Shown here piece after piece: positions 62,468 through 64,000 of a DNA stretch of 64,000 nt. Under the pieces are notes generated by a model. That model did not search any database, had not been told where the DNA came from, and worked only from the letters and a program-made list of their open reading frames with translations. Numbering within the stretch: position 1 is the stretch's first letter; each line of letters starts with the position of its first letter. A program made the translations under genes and the position numbers. This DNA is from Pseudochryseolinea flava (lineage in GTDB: Bacteria > Bacteroidota > Bacteroidia > Cytophagales > Cyclobacteriaceae), in contig NZ_QMFY01000009.1 of NCBI RefSeq assembly GCF_003286915.1, positions 186,001 to 250,000 on the forward strand. The letters are read 5' to 3'.

Positions 62468-63703
62468 TCAAGCAACCTTCAACTTACTATACTGCGACTT
62501 ACTGAATTTCTCTTCCGCGTAAGCACGGTTGATAATCAATCTGTCTGAGTTTTTTTCTGAAGGAAGTTCAAACATCGCGTCATTGATGATGGCTTCACAA
62601 ATGCTTCTCAATCCGCGTGCGCCAAGTTTAAATTCCATCGCTTTTTCTACGATGAAGTCAATCGCGCCATCTTTGAATTCAAGTTCAATGTTCTCCATGT
62701 CAAACAATTTCTTGTATTGTTTGATGAGGGCATTCTTAGGCTCCGTAAGGATTTTACGAAGGGCCTCGTTGTCTAACGGACTGAGGTATGATACCACAGG
62801 CAAACGTCCAATCAACTCTGGAATCAAACCAAAGCTCTTGAGGTCTTGCGCCGTGATAAATTGAAGGAGATTATCTTTATCAATATCCCCAGGATGCAAA
62901 CCATCTTGGTTCGCTGCAAATCCGAGTGGACGTGTGTTCAATCGGTTCGCAATGTATCTTGAAATACCTTCGAATGCACCACCGCAAATAAACAGGATGT
63001 TCTCTGTGTTTACCGTGATCATCTTTTGATCAGGGTGCTTACGTCCGCCTTGTGGTGGTACGTTTACGGCAGTTCCCTCTAATAATTTCAGAAGTGCTTG
63101 CTGCACACCTTCCCCGCTCACATCGCGCGTGATCGAAGGGTTATCAGACTTCCGAGCGATCTTATCGATCTCATCGATATACACAATACCACGTTCAGCA
63201 GCTTCCACATTATAGTCGGCAGCTTGAAGTAATCTTGTTAAAATGCTTTCAACATCTTCGCCTACATACCCGGCTTCGGTAAGTACCGTAGCATCTGCAA
63301 TACAGAATGGTACCTGTAGTGTTTTGGCGAGTGTGCGCGCTAAGTACGTTTTGCCGGTACCAGTCTCACCAACCATGATGATGTTAGATTTTTCAATCGT
63401 TACATCATTGTCGAGCTTACGTTGCATCAATCGCTTGTAGTGATTGTAAACAGCAACCGACATAATTTTCTTTGCTTCGTCTTGGCCGATTACATATTCA
63501 TCCAGAAACTTCTTGATTTCTCTTGGCTTGATCAGCTTGAAGTTCGGGGAAAAGCCTGTCTCGGTCTTACTTTTTTTCTCTTCGCTCAAGATTTGATTTG
63601 CCTGAGTCACACATTTATCGCAGATGTGCGCATGTATCCCTGAGATCATCAGATCAACATCTTTTTTGCTTCGACCGCAAAATGAACATGTAACTTCGGC
63701 CAT
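62468..63703 (-). CDS. clpX: ATP-dependent protease ATP-binding subunit ClpX
   Basis: A 411-residue AAA+ unfoldase that feeds proteins to ClpP. An N-terminal four-Cys zinc domain ([18 protein letters not shown], then CDKC) is followed by Walker [16 protein letters not shown], Walker [14 protein letters not shown] and the sensor region [13 protein letters not shown]. The pore and C-terminal domains continue to the end. It follows clpP on the same strand. Confidence 0.97.
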   Translation of the reverse strand: MAEVTCSFCGRSKKDVDLMISGIHAHICDKCVTQANQILSEEKKSKTETGFSPNFKLIKPREIKKFLDEYVIGQDEAKKIMSVAVYNHYKRLMQRKLDNDVTIEKSNIIMVGETGTGKTYLARTLAKTLQVPFCIADATVLTEAGYVGEDVESILTRLLQAADYNVEAAERGIVYIDEIDKIARKSDNPSITRDVSGEGVQQALLKLLEGTAVNVPPQGGRKHPDQKMITVNTENILFICGGAFEGISRYIANRLNTRPLGFAANQDGLHPGDIDKDNLLQFITAQDLKSFGLIPELIGRLPVVSYLSPLDNEALRKILTEPKNALIKQYKKLFDMENIELEFKDGAIDFIVEKAMEFKLGARGLRSICEAIINDAMFELPSEKNSDRLIINRAYAEEKFSKSQYSKLKVA

Positions 63704-63738
63704 GATTTCTTAAGTGTTATATAGAAAATTAAAAGAGC

Positions 63739-63775
63739 GTGCCAAATAAGTATCAAAGGTACAAATATTTAGCAC
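63739..63775 (-). promoter_or_regulatory. clpP-clpX intergenic hairpin with a promoter box in its loop
   Basis: GTGCCAAATA (63739-63748) and TATTTAGCAC (63766-63775) form a 10-base stem (one G-U on the minus strand). On the minus strand the stem is followed by a short T-rich tail, so it may partly terminate clpP transcripts. Its loop contains TACCTTTG (63754-63761, minus strand), an exact TAnnTTTG box that would drive clpX alone. Confidence 0.5.
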
Positions 63776-63804
63776 ACCCTTGTGAGCGTATTTTGTGCTA
63801 TTCT

Positions 63805-64000
63805 TTAGCTTTTCTTACGTTCTAGTACATCGTCAATAAGACCGTATTCTTTGGCTTCTGCAGCTCTCATCCAGTAATCGCGGTCTGAATCTTTCTCAAT
63901 TTTCTCGTATTTCTGACCGCTATGCTTCGAAAGGATGTTGTAAAGGTCTCTTTTTACCTCCAACGTCTGACGAAGTGAAATTTCCATATCTGAAGCCTGC
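63805..64000 (-). CDS. clpP: ATP-dependent Clp protease proteolytic subunit, 3' part
   Basis: The C-terminal 64 residues or so of ClpP, cut by the window edge. Residues read QASDMEISLRQTLEVKRDLY and then AEAKEYGLIDDVLERKKS, the typical tail after the catalytic Asp. The Ser and His of the catalytic triad lie outside the window. Cotranscription with clpX is likely given the shared strand and order. Confidence 0.93.
   Translation of the reverse strand, partial: QASDMEISLRQTLEVKRDLYNILSKHSGQKYEKIEKDSDRDYWMRAAEAKEYGLIDDVLERKKS

Noticed and set aside
1-64000. tRNA, rRNA, tmRNA or riboswitch
   Set aside because: TTCGAA-type words all lie in protein-coding frames and no cloverleaf or known aptamer pattern was recognised; a covariance-model scan would be decisive.

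Overview
The window looks like chromosomal DNA of a Bacteroidota bacterium, most likely order Cytophagales. This rests on a SusC/SusD outer-membrane pair, DUF4249 and DUF4199 proteins, a PorE-like OmpA protein, a BatA-domain protein, promoter boxes of the Bacteroidota type (TAnnTTTG, once with a perfect TTTG 19 bases upstream), and the gene order pheT - coiled-coil - zapA - rny. The genus is not identifiable by eye. No rRNA, tRNA, insertion sequence, prophage or CRISPR array was seen. The DNA is mostly core chromosome with some accessory envelope genes.

Layout. 1-1300: a non-coding start, a small zinc-ribbon protein and a short single-stranded DNA-binding protein. 1378-3664 (minus): an ECF sigma factor, a membrane-anchored putative anti-sigma factor and a secreted beta-barrel protein. 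3842-10185 (plus): a tightly packed run of a BatA/VWA membrane protein, a dihydroorotase homologue without its metal site, two DUF4199 membrane proteins and two family-2 glycosyltransferases. 10343-13506: a SPOR-OmpA protein, a bestrophin-like channel and a TPR membrane protein. 13524-20513 (minus): a four-gene TonB-receptor/DUF4249 operon. 20692-25448 (minus): pheT, a coiled-coil protein, zapA and rny. 25543-29688 (minus): a DUF1028 / DUF1684 / serine hydrolase operon, radC and rpsT.

29782-43298 is mixed housekeeping and small-protein territory: a zinc phospholipase/nuclease-like enzyme, a lipoprotein hydrolase, two more DUF4199 proteins, a Gfo/Idh/MocA oxidoreductase, an aminopeptidase P, a RidA protein, IscA, methylmalonyl-CoA epimerase, a previously unlisted 53-residue lipoprotein, ThiL and AcpH. 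43387-46887 (plus) is the most interesting block: a TerB-like protein, then an exported amidohydrolase, a thioredoxin-fold protein and a cytochrome c / copper monooxygenase. The last two together match an architecture that is one polypeptide in other phyla. 46960-51893 carries lepA, folD, queE, pabB and pabC. 51903-59663 has a PorE-like protein, then a SusC/SusD/lipoprotein uptake cassette closed by a strong terminator. 60785-64000 has queD, lpxB, a 17-copy heptanucleotide array, clpX and the 3' end of clpP.

How the genes work together. Most accessory genes concern the outer membrane and periplasm: two TonB-dependent uptake systems, OmpA-type anchors, exported hydrolases and an extracytoplasmic sigma system. 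Housekeeping functions include folate (folD, pabB, pabC), queuosine (queE, queD), thiamine (thiL), lipid A (lpxB), RNA turnover (rny) and ClpXP proteolysis. Intergenic gaps, especially between converging genes, repeatedly hold short simple repeats, which appear to be a feature of this genome.
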